This document shows, piece after piece, positions 52,288 through 62,093 of a DNA stretch of 64,000 bases (position 1 is its first letter; the number at the start of each line of letters is the position of its first letter). The DNA is taken from the NCBI GenBank assembly GCA_965231925.1, contig OZ246894.1, forward strand, positions 1,922,001-1,986,000, given 5' to 3'. The stretch comes from Poriferisodalis sp965231925 (GTDB lineage Bacteria > Actinomycetota > Acidimicrobiia > Acidimicrobiales > Poriferisodalaceae). The position numbers and the translations under genes are program-made. A model generated the notes under the pieces. The model worked only from the letters and a program-made list of their open reading frames with translations. It was not told the origin of the DNA and did no database searches.

Positions 52288-53127
52288 ATGGGGATCGACA
52301 TCGAACCGACCGGCGCAGCACTCGGGGCGTTCGTGTCGGGCCTGGAACTCGGCAAGCTCGACACCGACGCGTCCGACACGCTGATCCAAGCGCTCGGCAA
52401 GCATGGCGTGCTGTTCTTCCGCGACCAAGACGTGTCGCCCGAGGCCCATATCGCATTTGCCGAATCGCTCGGGGAGATCGACGTCAACGCGTTCTTCTCG
52501 CCCAACGAGACGTATCCCCAGATTGCCGAGGTGCGCACGCGCCCAGAGAACACCTACGTGATCGGCGAGGCGTGGCACACCGATCATTCCTATGAGGAAG
52601 CCCCTGCGCTCGGCTCGATACTCGTCGCCCGGCAGCTGCCGTCGCGTGGCGGCGACACGGCGTTCAGCTCGATGTATGCCGCCTATGACGCGCTGTCCGA
52701 CGGCATGAAGGAAACGCTGCGGGGACTGCGAGCGGTCCATTCGTCCTACGAGGCGTTCGGTGTCGGGTTGTCGAAGATGCCCGAGGCGGAACGTTCCGAG
52801 CGATTCAAGGACGAGTATCCGTTCGGTCCCGATGTCGTGCACCCGGTGGTCATATCTCATCCCGTCAGCGGCCGTTCGGTGCTGTACGTCAACAGGTCGT
52901 TCACGACCCGCTTTGACGGCTGGACCGCTGCCGAGAGCCGTCCGTTGCTCGAATACCTGTTCGAGCACGGTTCGAAAGTGGAGTTCACCTACCGCTTCTC
53001 GTGGGCACCCGGCTCAGTCGCCATCTGGGACAACCGCTGCACCTGGCACAAGGCGCTCAATGACTATCGCGGCGAGACCCGGCTGATGCATCGCATCACG
53101 GTCAAGGGCTGTCCGATCGCGGCCTGA
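52288..53127 (+). CDS. TauD/TfdA family Fe(II)/2-oxoglutarate dioxygenase 1
   Basis: The 279-residue enzyme has the iron ligands His97 and Asp99 (EAWHTDHSYEEAP) and the distal His254 (WDNRCTWHKALNDYRG), with Arg in ETRLMHRI to bind 2-oxoglutarate. The family cleaves taurine, chlorophenoxyacetates or alkyl sulfates by hydroxylation next to the heteroatom. Being 94 bp upstream of an arylsulfatase and near an alkylsulfatase, an alkyl-sulfate or sulfonate substrate (as for AtsK or TauD) is likely. ATG 52288 fits the family N terminus (MGIDIEPTGAALGAFV). Confidence 0.9.
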   Translation: MGIDIEPTGAALGAFVSGLELGKLDTDASDTLIQALGKHGVLFFRDQDVSPEAHIAFAESLGEIDVNAFFSPNETYPQIAEVRTRPENTYVIGEAWHTDHSYEEAPALGSILVARQLPSRGGDTAFSSMYAAYDALSDGMKETLRGLRAVHSSYEAFGVGLSKMPEAERSERFKDEYPFGPDVVHPVVISHPVSGRSVLYVNRSFTTRFDGWTAAESRPLLEYLFEHGSKVEFTYRFSWAPGSVAIWDNRCTWHKALNDYRGETRLMHRITVKGCPIAA

Positions 53128-53221
53128 GGACGGCACCGCGACCATCGTGCGCCGCAGGCGGTACGACGGTACGAGGTCGCATGAGACATCGACGCCGGAG
53201 CACCCCTGCTAGACGAAGGCG

Positions 53222-55483
53222 ATGCGAGACCGCGAACGTCCAGGAACCACCGCCGCCGAGCTGAGCCCCGCGTGGGAGCCCCGCCCGGTCCCGCCTGATG
53301 GTGCTCCCAACGTCGTGGTCATCGTGTTCGACGACACGGGATTCGCGCACCTCGGCTGCTACGGGAGCGACATCGACACCCCCAACATCGATCGGTTAGC
53401 AGCCGGCGGTCTCCGCTACACAAACTTTCATACGACAGCGCTGTGCTCGCCGACTCGTGCGTGCCTGCTGAGCGGCCGCAACCACCACTCAGTCGGCATG
53501 CGGTTCCTGTCCAACGTCGACACGGGTTTCTCGAACTGCCGGGGTGTGATAGCGCCGTCGGCGGCGACCTTCGCCGAAGTGCTCTCCGCCAACGGTTATG
53601 CGACCTTCGCTCTCGGCAAGTGGCACCTTGCGAATCTGGCCGATTGCGGACCCGCAGGACCGTTCGACCACTGGCCCCTGGGACGAGGCTTCGACCGCTT
53701 CCACGGATTCCTCGGCGGCGCCACGGACCAGTTCTCGCCGGAACTGGTCATCGACAACCACCCCGTGGACCCGCCGAGCGAACCCGGCTACCACCTCTCG
53801 GAGGATCTGGTCGATCAGGCGATCTCGATGATCGCCGCCCAGCAGGCCACCGCCTCGTCGCGGAAGTTCTTGGCCTATCTCGCCTTCGGTGCGACGCATT
53901 CGCCCCACCAAGCACCACAGGCGTACCTCGACAAATACCGGGGCCGTTACGACGACGGCTGGGATGTCACACGGGAGCGCTGGTTCTCCCGCCAGCGGGA
54001 GCTGGGGGTGGTGCCCGCCGGCGCCGAGCTGTCGCCGCGCAACCCCGGTGTGAAGCCGTGGGACGAGCTCGACGGCGACCATCGACGGCTCTATTGCCGC
54101 ATGCAGGAGACGTTCGCTGCATTCCTCGATCACACCGACGACCAGATCGGCCGGCTGACGGACTACCTGGAGGGCGCCGGCTTGCTGGACGACACGCTGG
54201 TCGTGCTGCTCTCAGACAACGGCGCTTCCCAGGAAGGCGGGCGTCACGGGCTGACCAACGAGAACATCTTCTTCAATCGTCAGCGGCTCGAGGTCGCCGA
54301 CATGATGCCGTTCTTGGACGAGATCGGCGGCCCCAACCTCTACAACAACTACCCGTGGGGCTGGGCACAGGCCGGCAACACGCCGTTGCGCTTCTACAAA
54401 CAGAACACCTACGAGGGCGGCATCCGTGATCCGCTGATCGTGCACTGGCCGTCGGGCATCGCTGATGCCGGCGGCATCCGCGATCAGTACCACCACGTGA
54501 TCGACGTGATGCCCACCATCCTCGACGTGGTCGGCGTGGAGGCCCCAGACGTTCACAACGGCGTTTCCCAGCAGCCTGTCGAAGGGATCTCCATGCGGTC
54601 CACCTTCGATGCGGCGAACGCCGAGGCACCTTCGGGCCGCACCACTCAGTACTACGAGATGCTCGGCCACCGGGCCGTCTACTGCGACGGATGGAAGGCG
54701 GTGACCTTGCATCGCCAGGGTGTTCCGTTCTCCGAGGACGACTGGGCTCTCTACGACACGCGCAGCGACTTCGCCGAGATTCATGACCTGTCCGAGACGC
54801 ATCCGGACAAGCTGGGCGAGCTGATCGAGCTGTGGTGGTCTGAGGCCGACAACTACAACGTGCTGCCTCTCGACGACCGAGGCGTGGAGCTGTTCGTGAT
54901 GCGCCAGCCAGGTCCCGACGCTGCTGCGACCCGGCTGCGCTACCCCGCAGGCATGCCGCATCTTGAGCGGTTCAAGTGCCCCGACGTGCGGAATCGGTCG
55001 TTTGAGATCGTTGCGTCGGCAGATACCTCGACGGGAACCGACGGGGTGCTCGTGGCCTTCGGCTCGCGGACGGGCGGGCTCGTGCTGTGGGTTGCCGACG
55101 GCGTGCTGTGCTTCGAATACAACAACCTCGGGCGTCCCACCAAGCTGGCGGCAAGCGAACCGGTGCCCCGTGGCGATGTCGAGCTGGGCGTCCGCTACAC
55201 CAAGACCGCCGAGCACGCAGGCACAGCGACGTTGTGGCAACGGCTCAGCGACGGGCCAGCGCGGGACCTCGGGACGGTCGATCTGGCGACGATGCCGTAC
55301 CGACAGTCGCTGTACGGCATGGACGTGGGGTGCGACCTCGGCCCCACCGTCAGCGCCGAGTACGCCGGGCCGAACACGTTCGGGGGTGTGCTGCGGCACG
55401 TGGAGTTCCGGCTGGGCAACGACCGCGACGACCTCCGGGCGGCAGCAGCCGTCGAAGCCGAAAATGCGCTCGTCGACCAGTGA
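53222..55483 (+). CDS. Arylsulfatase (formylglycine sulfatase)
   Basis: The 753-residue enzyme has metal site residues in VVIVFDDTGFAHLGCYG, the catalytic signature ALCSPTRACLLSGRNHH with Cys75 to be oxidised to formylglycine, FALGKWHLANL, VVLLSDNGASQEGGRHG and a long C-terminal part. CSPTR is the Cys-type motif that needs a formylglycine-generating enzyme, not seen here. No signal peptide is apparent, so it probably acts in the cytoplasm on imported sulfate esters. It follows TauD dioxygenase 1 in what looks like one operon, and converges with the alkylsulfatase gene. Confidence 0.92.
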   Translation: MRDRERPGTTAAELSPAWEPRPVPPDGAPNVVVIVFDDTGFAHLGCYGSDIDTPNIDRLAAGGLRYTNFHTTALCSPTRACLLSGRNHHSVGMRFLSNVDTGFSNCRGVIAPSAATFAEVLSANGYATFALGKWHLANLADCGPAGPFDHWPLGRGFDRFHGFLGGATDQFSPELVIDNHPVDPPSEPGYHLSEDLVDQAISMIAAQQATASSRKFLAYLAFGATHSPHQAPQAYLDKYRGRYDDGWDVTRERWFSRQRELGVVPAGAELSPRNPGVKPWDELDGDHRRLYCRMQETFAAFLDHTDDQIGRLTDYLEGAGLLDDTLVVLLSDNGASQEGGRHGLTNENIFFNRQRLEVADMMPFLDEIGGPNLYNNYPWGWAQAGNTPLRFYKQNTYEGGIRDPLIVHWPSGIADAGGIRDQYHHVIDVMPTILDVVGVEAPDVHNGVSQQPVEGISMRSTFDAANAEAPSGRTTQYYEMLGHRAVYCDGWKAVTLHRQGVPFSEDDWALYDTRSDFAEIHDLSETHPDKLGELIELWWSEADNYNVLPLDDRGVELFVMRQPGPDAAATRLRYPAGMPHLERFKCPDVRNRSFEIVASADTSTGTDGVLVAFGSRTGGLVLWVADGVLCFEYNNLGRPTKLAASEPVPRGDVELGVRYTKTAEHAGTATLWQRLSDGPARDLGTVDLATMPYRQSLYGMDVGCDLGPTVSAEYAGPNTFGGVLRHVEFRLGNDRDDLRAAAAVEAENALVDQ

Positions 55484-55544
55484 ATTCTCCACCCGGCCTC
55501 TGTTGGCCCGAGCATTGTGCTCCAGCCACAGCGCAACGGCGCCG

Positions 55545-57446
55545 CTAGGGCTCGATCAGGGGTGCCGTGGTGAAGACGGTCAACTTCTCGAGGAGTGAGC
55601 GCACCAGCTCGCGGCGGCCGGTGATTTCGGCTCGGTCCAGCGCCGTTGCGTCGTTGAGCGCTGCCGCCAAGGTCGTCCGGTCGATATGAATCGTTGCGTC
55701 GGCGTCCGGGTCGATCGCATCAGGACGATGGTGCACTGCGGAGCGACCGATGCCCAGCACGTGGTCTTCGTCGAGATCGGTGAGGTGCACGTTGAACGTC
55801 ACCGGCCCGACATCGAACGCGTCGGGGTCGAATCGGATGCCGATCACGTCGAAGAGGTGCTCGGCGCTCATGGCTTGGGACATGTCTCGGGTGGGGACAC
55901 GGCCCCAGTCGGGCGTCCCTTCTCGCAGCTCCTTCGCGCCCATCAGGTAGGCGTTTCGCCACGTCGCCGACTCTGACTGATAGCCGAGCTGTTCCAGGGC
56001 ATCGGCTTGCAGGCTGCGGGCCTCCCGGTTCTGCGGGTCCGCGAACACCACGTGGTTGACGACCTGGGCCACCCAGCGGTACTCGCCGCGCTCGAAGCTC
56101 TCGCGGGCCCTGGCCAGCACGGCATCGGCGCCGCCCATGAACTCGAGATAGTTGGCGCCCGCTTCGACCGGTGGCAGCGGATCGAGGTTGGCCGGGTTGC
56201 CGTCGTACCAGCCGAGGTAGCGGTTGTAGACCGAACGGCAGTTGTGCGACACGGTGCCGTAGTAGCCCTGCACGTGAGACTCGTTGAACTCGGCCGGCAG
56301 GCGCATCTGGGCCGCGATCTCGGTGGGCCGCAGTCCTTGGTTGGCCAAGCGCATCGTCTGGTCGTGCATCCAGCGATACAGGTCGCGCTGCATCGACAGG
56401 AACGCCCGCACGTCGGCATTGCCGAAGCGGGGCCAGTGGTGGCTGGCGAACATGACGTCGGTGTCATCGCCCCAGAGTTCCAGAGCTTCGGCGATGTACT
56501 TGCTCCACGCCAGCGCGTCGCGCGTCTGCGCACCCCGGATCGGGTACAGGTTGTGCATCGTGTGGGTGCAGTTCTCGGCCATGCACAGCAGGTTCTTGTC
56601 GGGAAAGAAGAAGTTCATCTCTGCGGGCGCTTCGGCATCGGGCGTGTTCTGGAACACGATCCGGATTCCGCTGAGCTCACGCTCCTCCCCGGTGCGGGTG
56701 ATGATGTCGGTGGGAGCGAGCAGATCCGATCGAGCCAGACCCATTGCCGAGCCCAGGCCGCAGTCGACGTGGCCCAACGGCCCAGGCGGCAGCAGCGGCC
56801 CGAATTGGTACGCGGCCCGTCGTCCCATAATCGGGCCTGCGATGACGAATTCGCCCACAACCTCTTCGAGAAATCCCTCGGGTGCGACGATCTCGACGTC
56901 ACCGTTGGCTACGGCGTCAGCATCCGTCACGCCGAGCACGCCGCCGAAATGATCCGCGTGCGAGTGCGTATAGATGATCGCCCGCACCGGGCGGGCACCG
57001 AGGGTGCGATTGGCAAGATCCAGGGCCGCCGCGGCCGACGGCCGGGTGGTCAGGGGATCGATGATCAGCCAGCCCTCGGAGCCCTCGAGGAACGTGATGT
57101 TGGCGATGTCGTAGCCACGTACCTGCCACACGCCGTCGGTCACCTCGAACAGACCGTGATGGACGTTGAGCTGTGCCTGTCGCCACAGGCTCGGATGCAC
57201 CGACGGCGGAGCCTCGGCTGACTCGTTGACGAAGGCGTGGCGGGCCACGTCGAACACCACGTGGTCGCCCATCGTGACGCGACCGTCGTCGATCTGGGCG
57301 ATCAGGCCGCGGGAGGCTCGTTCGAAATCGCCCGGGTCGTCAAAGGAGACTGCCGCTGCGCTATTTGCCGCAGCGGTGAACTCTGTCGGCGTTCGCGGCC
57401 CGGATGGACCGTCTCGGTGATCGTGGTCGTTGTCGTCTGGGGCCAT
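55545..57446 (-). CDS. SdsA1-type alkylsulfatase (metallo-beta-lactamase fold)
   Basis: The 633-residue enzyme has the zinc motif THSHADHFGG (His161, His163, Asp165, His166), further ligands in CMAENCTHTMHNLYP and FASHHWPRFG, then the dimerisation domain (LAWSKYIAEALELWGDDTDV, ARESFERGEYRWVAQVVNHV) and a C-terminal SCP2-like domain (HIDRTTLAAALNDATALDRA) that binds the alkyl chain. It hydrolyses primary alkyl sulfates such as SDS. ATG 57446 is chosen because upstream sequence is the P450 gene in another frame. The N terminus shows no signal peptide, unlike some secreted homologues. It lies 17 bp after the P450 gene. Confidence 0.92.
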   Translation of the reverse strand: MAPDDNDHDHRDGPSGPRTPTEFTAAANSAAAVSFDDPGDFERASRGLIAQIDDGRVTMGDHVVFDVARHAFVNESAEAPPSVHPSLWRQAQLNVHHGLFEVTDGVWQVRGYDIANITFLEGSEGWLIIDPLTTRPSAAAALDLANRTLGARPVRAIIYTHSHADHFGGVLGVTDADAVANGDVEIVAPEGFLEEVVGEFVIAGPIMGRRAAYQFGPLLPPGPLGHVDCGLGSAMGLARSDLLAPTDIITRTGEERELSGIRIVFQNTPDAEAPAEMNFFFPDKNLLCMAENCTHTMHNLYPIRGAQTRDALAWSKYIAEALELWGDDTDVMFASHHWPRFGNADVRAFLSMQRDLYRWMHDQTMRLANQGLRPTEIAAQMRLPAEFNESHVQGYYGTVSHNCRSVYNRYLGWYDGNPANLDPLPPVEAGANYLEFMGGADAVLARARESFERGEYRWVAQVVNHVVFADPQNREARSLQADALEQLGYQSESATWRNAYLMGAKELREGTPDWGRVPTRDMSQAMSAEHLFDVIGIRFDPDAFDVGPVTFNVHLTDLDEDHVLGIGRSAVHHRPDAIDPDADATIHIDRTTLAAALNDATALDRAEITGRRELVRSLLEKLTVFTTAPLIEP

Positions 57447-57463
57447 GTCGTTGCTGCGCCGGC

Positions 57464-58699
57464 TCAGGCGGCCGGAAAACGGATAGGCAGCTGCCGAGGG
57501 CCGCGGACCTGCCCGCCGGCCCAGGTGACCTCTTGCGGCTCGCTCACTTCGAAGTCCGGAATGCGCTCGAACCAGGTGCGCAGCGCGACGTTCATCTCCA
57601 GGCGGGCCAGATTCGAGCCTGCGCAGCGATGAATGCCTGCACCGAATGCGACGTGACGGTTGTGCGGCCGGTCCAGGATCACTTCGTCGGGTCGCTCGAA
57701 GACCTCCGGGTCGCGGTTGGCGCCAGGGAAGTTCATCAGCACCTTGCTGCCCTCGGGGATGGTCACGTCGCCGATCTGTACGTCGGCGACAGCTCGACGC
57801 GCCATGGTCACCGGCGCGTAGAAGCGCAGCAGTTCTTCGATGGCCGAGGGCCACAGGTCTGGCTCAGCCACCATCCGTTCGCGGTCGGCGGGATGAGTGC
57901 CGAAGTGCCACAGGGCTGAGCCGATCGAGCTCCACGTGGTGTCGATGCCGGCGATGAGCTGCAGATTGAGCATGCCCACCACCATGATCGGATCGATGGG
58001 GTTGCCCTCGTCGTCGGTTCCCGCCAGCAATGCCGAGACGAACCCATCGTCGGGATTGGCCTGCTTCTCCTTCACGACCTCGAAGAAGAACTCCCGGATC
58101 ACGAGCCGGTACTTCCTGCGCAGGTCAGGCTTGGTGAGACCCAGCTCCAGAACGCAGCGCACCCAGTAGGTGAAATCGTCCACCCTGCTCTCGTCGATGC
58201 CCAGCAGGTGGGCGATAACACGAGGCGGGATCTGCTGGGCGTACTGCTCGGCGCCGTCGACGTGGCCCGCATCGATGAAACCGTCGATGAGGCGGTTCGC
58301 GAGATCCTCGGTGTACTGACGGTGCGATTCGGCGGCCTTCGGTGAGAAGTGCGGGAGCAGCAGCCGACGTGTCCAGCCGTGAATCGGAGGATCCTCAGAG
58401 ATCGGCGCAGCGTTGACGCCGTATTGCTGAAAGATCGGGTCTGCGAGAAGCTCCTCGACCAGCTCCGGTGGGGGAGAGGTCACCAGTACATCGCTGCTCG
58501 AGAGCTCGGGGACCATCTTCGCCATGGCTTGGATGTCCTCGTACCGGGTCGGCAGGAAGGAGCCGCCCCAGCGTTCGGTGTGAGCGATCGGGCAGCGGCC
58601 GCGCAGCTCCTCCCACACCGGTGCCGGATCGGTCACGTAGCCCGGGTCGAAAATGTCGTAGTCGGTGTCCCAATCGTCAACTGGGGCTGTATCGGTCAT
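57464..58699 (-). CDS. Cytochrome P450 (1)
   Basis: The 411-residue bacterial P450 has the I-helix LIAGIDTTWSSIGSALWHFG, the EELLRFYAP region and the haem loop FGAGIHRCAGSNLARLEM. Actinobacterial P450s of this kind hydroxylate hydrophobic chains or rings and need a ferredoxin from elsewhere. It sits between the double TetR gene and the alkylsulfatase gene, all on the minus strand, suggesting it modifies the alcohol or the sulfate ester. The second P450 at 60.9 kb shares the unusual I-helix sequence AGIDTTWSSIG. Confidence 0.93.
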   Translation of the reverse strand: MTDTAPVDDWDTDYDIFDPGYVTDPAPVWEELRGRCPIAHTERWGGSFLPTRYEDIQAMAKMVPELSSSDVLVTSPPPELVEELLADPIFQQYGVNAAPISEDPPIHGWTRRLLLPHFSPKAAESHRQYTEDLANRLIDGFIDAGHVDGAEQYAQQIPPRVIAHLLGIDESRVDDFTYWVRCVLELGLTKPDLRRKYRLVIREFFFEVVKEKQANPDDGFVSALLAGTDDEGNPIDPIMVVGMLNLQLIAGIDTTWSSIGSALWHFGTHPADRERMVAEPDLWPSAIEELLRFYAPVTMARRAVADVQIGDVTIPEGSKVLMNFPGANRDPEVFERPDEVILDRPHNRHVAFGAGIHRCAGSNLARLEMNVALRTWFERIPDFEVSEPQEVTWAGGQVRGPRQLPIRFPAA

Positions 58700-58774
58700 C
58701 TCGTCGTTCCTTCGTGTTGCTGTCGCTGTTGAGTTGTCTAGTTCTTTGGGAGGTCTCTGCAGGGCGTGCTGCGG

Positions 58775-59956
58775 TCACAGCGATGGGTGCTCCTCGAAGT
58801 CGAGCATGCGAGCGAGCAATGTCGCTGCGAGCGGCTCGAGTTCGTGTGTGCTCCGACGCAACGCGGTGTCGAAGAGCGGCTCAAACAGTGTCCATGCGAG
58901 CTGCGCAGCTGCCACCAGCAAGTAGCGGCAGCGTTGGGGCGGACTCGGCTCGCCATACCGACTGCGGTGCCGGTCAAGCAGTGCGCCGACGACCGGGAAG
59001 TGGTCACCCTCGAGGGCCAGCTTGGCGTCAAGTGCGACGTGAGTCAGTGCACGCACGTAGCCCGGGTAGTCCCGCATGGAGAAGAAATCCGGCATCGAAC
59101 CCGAGCCCGACTCGGCTGCGTAGAACTGGTCGCGCATCTGGCTTGACGCCTGGGCCAGCACTTCGCTTGCAGAGCCGAAGTAGTGGTGGATGAGCCCGTA
59201 GTTGACGCCTGCTCGCGAGGCCAGCTGGCGTCCCGAGATTGAGGCCGGCGTTCTACTGGCAAGGAGCTCGACTGCGCTTGCGACGAGACGGTTCTCGACG
59301 CGCGCACGGCCCGTTGTGCGAATTCGGGCCGATGGACGGTGTCCCCGAACGTGCAGTCGGCGCGGTGGGATCGAACCGCCGGCGAACGGTCCGCGGCCAG
59401 CGTGCAGACGTTCAACCGCCAAGACCAGCTCGCTGTCGACGAGTCCGGAATCCTCATCGAGGCCGGCCGACCGCACAAGCGGTGTCCGGTGGATGCTCAC
59501 GCCGAGCTGCAAGGCACACGACAGGGCGACCGACGTATCGAGCGCATCGGGGGTCAGCTCGGGCCGCAACACCCTCAGCCCCGCGCGGTAGCGGTGGACA
59601 ATCGGATTCTCGGGCCGCAACGCGAGCGTCGCCTGGTCGAGCTGGATCTGGGTCAGCACCCGGACGAATGCGTCGTGCCGCATCACCGTACCGGCGGTGG
59701 GCACCAGGGCACCAGGCGGGAAAGCATCGTCCACGAAGGCATCGCTGCGGCGGTCGAGCACACGTCGGCACAGTTCGCGCTTGGAGCCGAAGTGCCGGTG
59801 AATCTGTGCGTAGTTGACGCCGGCCGCCTCCGCGATGCGCCGACCCGAGACTGCCGAGGGTGGCTCGGCCGAGAGCAGTTCGGCAGCGGCTTCCACCAAC
59901 GCGACTGCGGGATGAGGTCCCGTAGCACCGCTGTCGTCGGCCTTCACCGCAGCCAT
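58775..59956 (-). CDS. Double-length TetR regulator (two TetR units in one chain)
   Basis: The 393-residue protein contains two TetR DNA-binding domains: VALVEAAAELLSAEPPSAVS with GRRIAEAAGVNYAQIHRHFG near residues 18-58, and VASAVELLASRTPASISGRQ with LASRAGVNYGLIHHYFGSAS near 226-268. Each is followed by its own helical ligand domain. A natural tandem would act as a covalent pseudo-dimer. It is divergent from TauD dioxygenase 2 with only 50 bp between, and upstream of P450 1, so it can control both directions. Confidence 0.9.
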   Translation of the reverse strand: MAAVKADDSGATGPHPAVALVEAAAELLSAEPPSAVSGRRIAEAAGVNYAQIHRHFGSKRELCRRVLDRRSDAFVDDAFPPGALVPTAGTVMRHDAFVRVLTQIQLDQATLALRPENPIVHRYRAGLRVLRPELTPDALDTSVALSCALQLGVSIHRTPLVRSAGLDEDSGLVDSELVLAVERLHAGRGPFAGGSIPPRRLHVRGHRPSARIRTTGRARVENRLVASAVELLASRTPASISGRQLASRAGVNYGLIHHYFGSASEVLAQASSQMRDQFYAAESGSGSMPDFFSMRDYPGYVRALTHVALDAKLALEGDHFPVVGALLDRHRSRYGEPSPPQRCRYLLVAAAQLAWTLFEPLFDTALRRSTHELEPLAATLLARMLDFEEHPSL

Positions 59957-60006
59957 ACGGCTAATCTACGCTCCGAGCACCAAAATTTGCTGCAGGGAGA
60001 ATCGAC

Positions 60007-60852
60007 GTGCGTATCAACGCCGTGCAACCGAAGGCCTACAACCGATTCAAGGTCGAGCCGCTGACTGGCACGATCGGTGCCGAAATCGCGGGAGTCGACC
60101 TGCGTGAACTCGACGACGAGCTGATCTCCGAATTGCAGGATGCATGGATGGATCACAAGGTGTTGTTCTTCCGAGACCAAGATCTGACCCAAGCCCAGCA
60201 CGTGGCTTACGGCAAGGCTCATGGCGAGCTGGAAATACACCCCTTCACCCGCAATACGACCGAGCATCCCGAGATCATCGTGCTCGAATCCACGCCGGAG
60301 AGCTTTGAGGCCGCCGAGACATGGCACTCCGACGTGACGTTTCGTGAGTGTCCACCGCTCGGATCGATCCTGATGGGGCGGATCATCCCTGCATACAGCG
60401 GTGACACCTGCTGGGCGAACATGGAGTTGGCCTACGAACAGTTGCCTGACGACATCAAGAGCCAGATCGATGGGCGCTATGCGATCCACTCATTCGTCAA
60501 GGCATTCGGGCGAAACATGAGCGAGAGCGAGCGGGAAGAGACTCGTGCGAAGTATCCCGATCAGAAACACCCAATCGTTCGGACCCATCCGGTCACCGGT
60601 GCGAAGAGCCTGTACGTGAACCGGACATTCACCCTCACGATTGACGGCATGACGGCCGACGAGAGCCGCACGCTGCGCCGGCGCCTGTACGCCCAAGCGT
60701 CCGAACCCGAATTCCAGTGCAGGTTCCGCTGGCGCCCCGGGTCGATTGCCCAGTGGGACAACCGCTGCACTCAGCACTACGCCGTTCCCGATCATGGTGG
60801 GCTGCATCGTCGAATGGAGCGCGTGACCCTGCTCGGTGACCGGCCAGTCTGA
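60007..60852 (+). CDS. TauD/TfdA family Fe(II)/2-oxoglutarate dioxygenase 2
   Basis: The 281-residue enzyme starts at GTG 60007 with GGGAGA 8 bp upstream. Iron ligands are His107 and Asp109 (AETWHSDVTF) and His257 (WDNRCTQHYAVPDHGGL), with the Arg pair in HRRMERVTL. It differs clearly from the paralogue at 52.3 kb but has the same family layout, including FFRDQDLTQAQHVAYGK. It is 29 bp upstream of the second P450 gene and under the likely control of the divergent double TetR. A role in cleaving sulfated or sulfonated alkanes is inferred from context. Confidence 0.9.
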   Translation: MRINAVQPKAYNRFKVEPLTGTIGAEIAGVDLRELDDELISELQDAWMDHKVLFFRDQDLTQAQHVAYGKAHGELEIHPFTRNTTEHPEIIVLESTPESFEAAETWHSDVTFRECPPLGSILMGRIIPAYSGDTCWANMELAYEQLPDDIKSQIDGRYAIHSFVKAFGRNMSESEREETRAKYPDQKHPIVRTHPVTGAKSLYVNRTFTLTIDGMTADESRTLRRRLYAQASEPEFQCRFRWRPGSIAQWDNRCTQHYAVPDHGGLHRRMERVTLLGDRPV

Positions 60853-60881
60853 GCCCGCGATCTGAGGATTGGAACGCTGTC

Positions 60882-62093
60882 ATGAGCTACACAGACGACG
60901 CCGCTTCGGCCATCCCTCCAGTAAGCGACTTCGCCACAGATTGGGACTTCAACGATCCTTCCTGGGTGAACGATCCGTTTCCCATCTGGGACGACCTTCG
61001 TGAACGCTGTCCGGTTGTGCACTCGACGCGGTTCAACGAGGGTGCGTGGCTCCCGCTGCGCTACGACGATGTGGTCGCGATCGCCAATGACACGGAGTCC
61101 TTCTCCAACGTGCACCACGGCATCCGCCGCGGCGGCACTGCTGATCGCGGCTATTTCCCGCCGATCAACAGCGATCCACCCGAGCACCTGGAGATTCGCC
61201 GCACCCTGCTGCCGTTCTTCGCACCGCGACGAGTCGAGCAATGGCGTGAGCACATCGCCGCAGATTGCGAGGAACGCGTCCGTGTGATCGTCGAGCGCGG
61301 TCATGGCGACGCGGCCGTCGAATACAGCCAGCACATACCCGTCGGAGCCATTGCCGCGATCTTGGGAATCGATGCCGCTGACGGCGAGCAGTTCCGCACT
61401 TGGGTCCGACAAATTCTGCAGATCGGGCTGGACGATGCCACAGCGATGCAGCGAGGGGTAGCGGAAATCCGCGACTACATGGCTCAAGCGATGGCCGAGC
61501 GACGCAAGACGCCCGGCAATGACTTGATCAGCCATCTCGTCACGACCGAAATGGAGGGAGCACCGCTTCCCGATCACCTCATCGAGCGAATGCTCGTGCT
61601 GCAGTTGGTCGCCGGCATCGACACGACCTGGAGTTCCATCGGAGCGGCGTTGTGGCACTTGGCCATTCACGACGACGACCGGCGTCGGCTCGTCGATGAA
61701 CCCGAAATGCTGCCGACAGCGATCGAGGAGCTGCTACGTGCGTATGCGCCGGTCAACGTGGCGCGACGGGTCACCGTCGATGCGGAAGTGAACGGCGTCG
61801 CCGTGCATGAAGGCGATCATGTGATGATGGCGTTTCCGATCGCATGTCGGGATCCGCAGAAGTTCGATCAAGCTGACGAAGTAGTCCTTGACCGCGCCGA
61901 GAACCGCCACGTCGCCTTCGGTTCAGGAATCCACCGATGCATCGGCTCCAATCTGGCTCGGCTCGAAATGGAGCTGGCGCTCGAGACCTGGCTGCGACAT
62001 ATCCCGGAGTACTCGATTGCCCCAGGCGCCGATGTCACGTGGTCGACGGGGCAGATCCGCGGGCCCCGCTCGATTCCGATCGTGATCGACTGA
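60882..62093 (+). CDS. Cytochrome P450 (2)
   Basis: The 403-residue P450 has LVAGIDTTWSSIGAALWHLA in the I helix, EELLRAYAPVNVARRV and the haem loop FGSGIHRCIGSNLARLEM. It is a paralogue of the P450 at 57.5 kb; the two genes lie either side of the double TetR gene and face opposite ways. It is probably co-transcribed with TauD dioxygenase 2. The 215 bp after it hold no gene. Confidence 0.93.
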   Translation: MSYTDDAASAIPPVSDFATDWDFNDPSWVNDPFPIWDDLRERCPVVHSTRFNEGAWLPLRYDDVVAIANDTESFSNVHHGIRRGGTADRGYFPPINSDPPEHLEIRRTLLPFFAPRRVEQWREHIAADCEERVRVIVERGHGDAAVEYSQHIPVGAIAAILGIDAADGEQFRTWVRQILQIGLDDATAMQRGVAEIRDYMAQAMAERRKTPGNDLISHLVTTEMEGAPLPDHLIERMLVLQLVAGIDTTWSSIGAALWHLAIHDDDRRRLVDEPEMLPTAIEELLRAYAPVNVARRVTVDAEVNGVAVHEGDHVMMAFPIACRDPQKFDQADEVVLDRAENRHVAFGSGIHRCIGSNLARLEMELALETWLRHIPEYSIAPGADVTWSTGQIRGPRSIPIVID

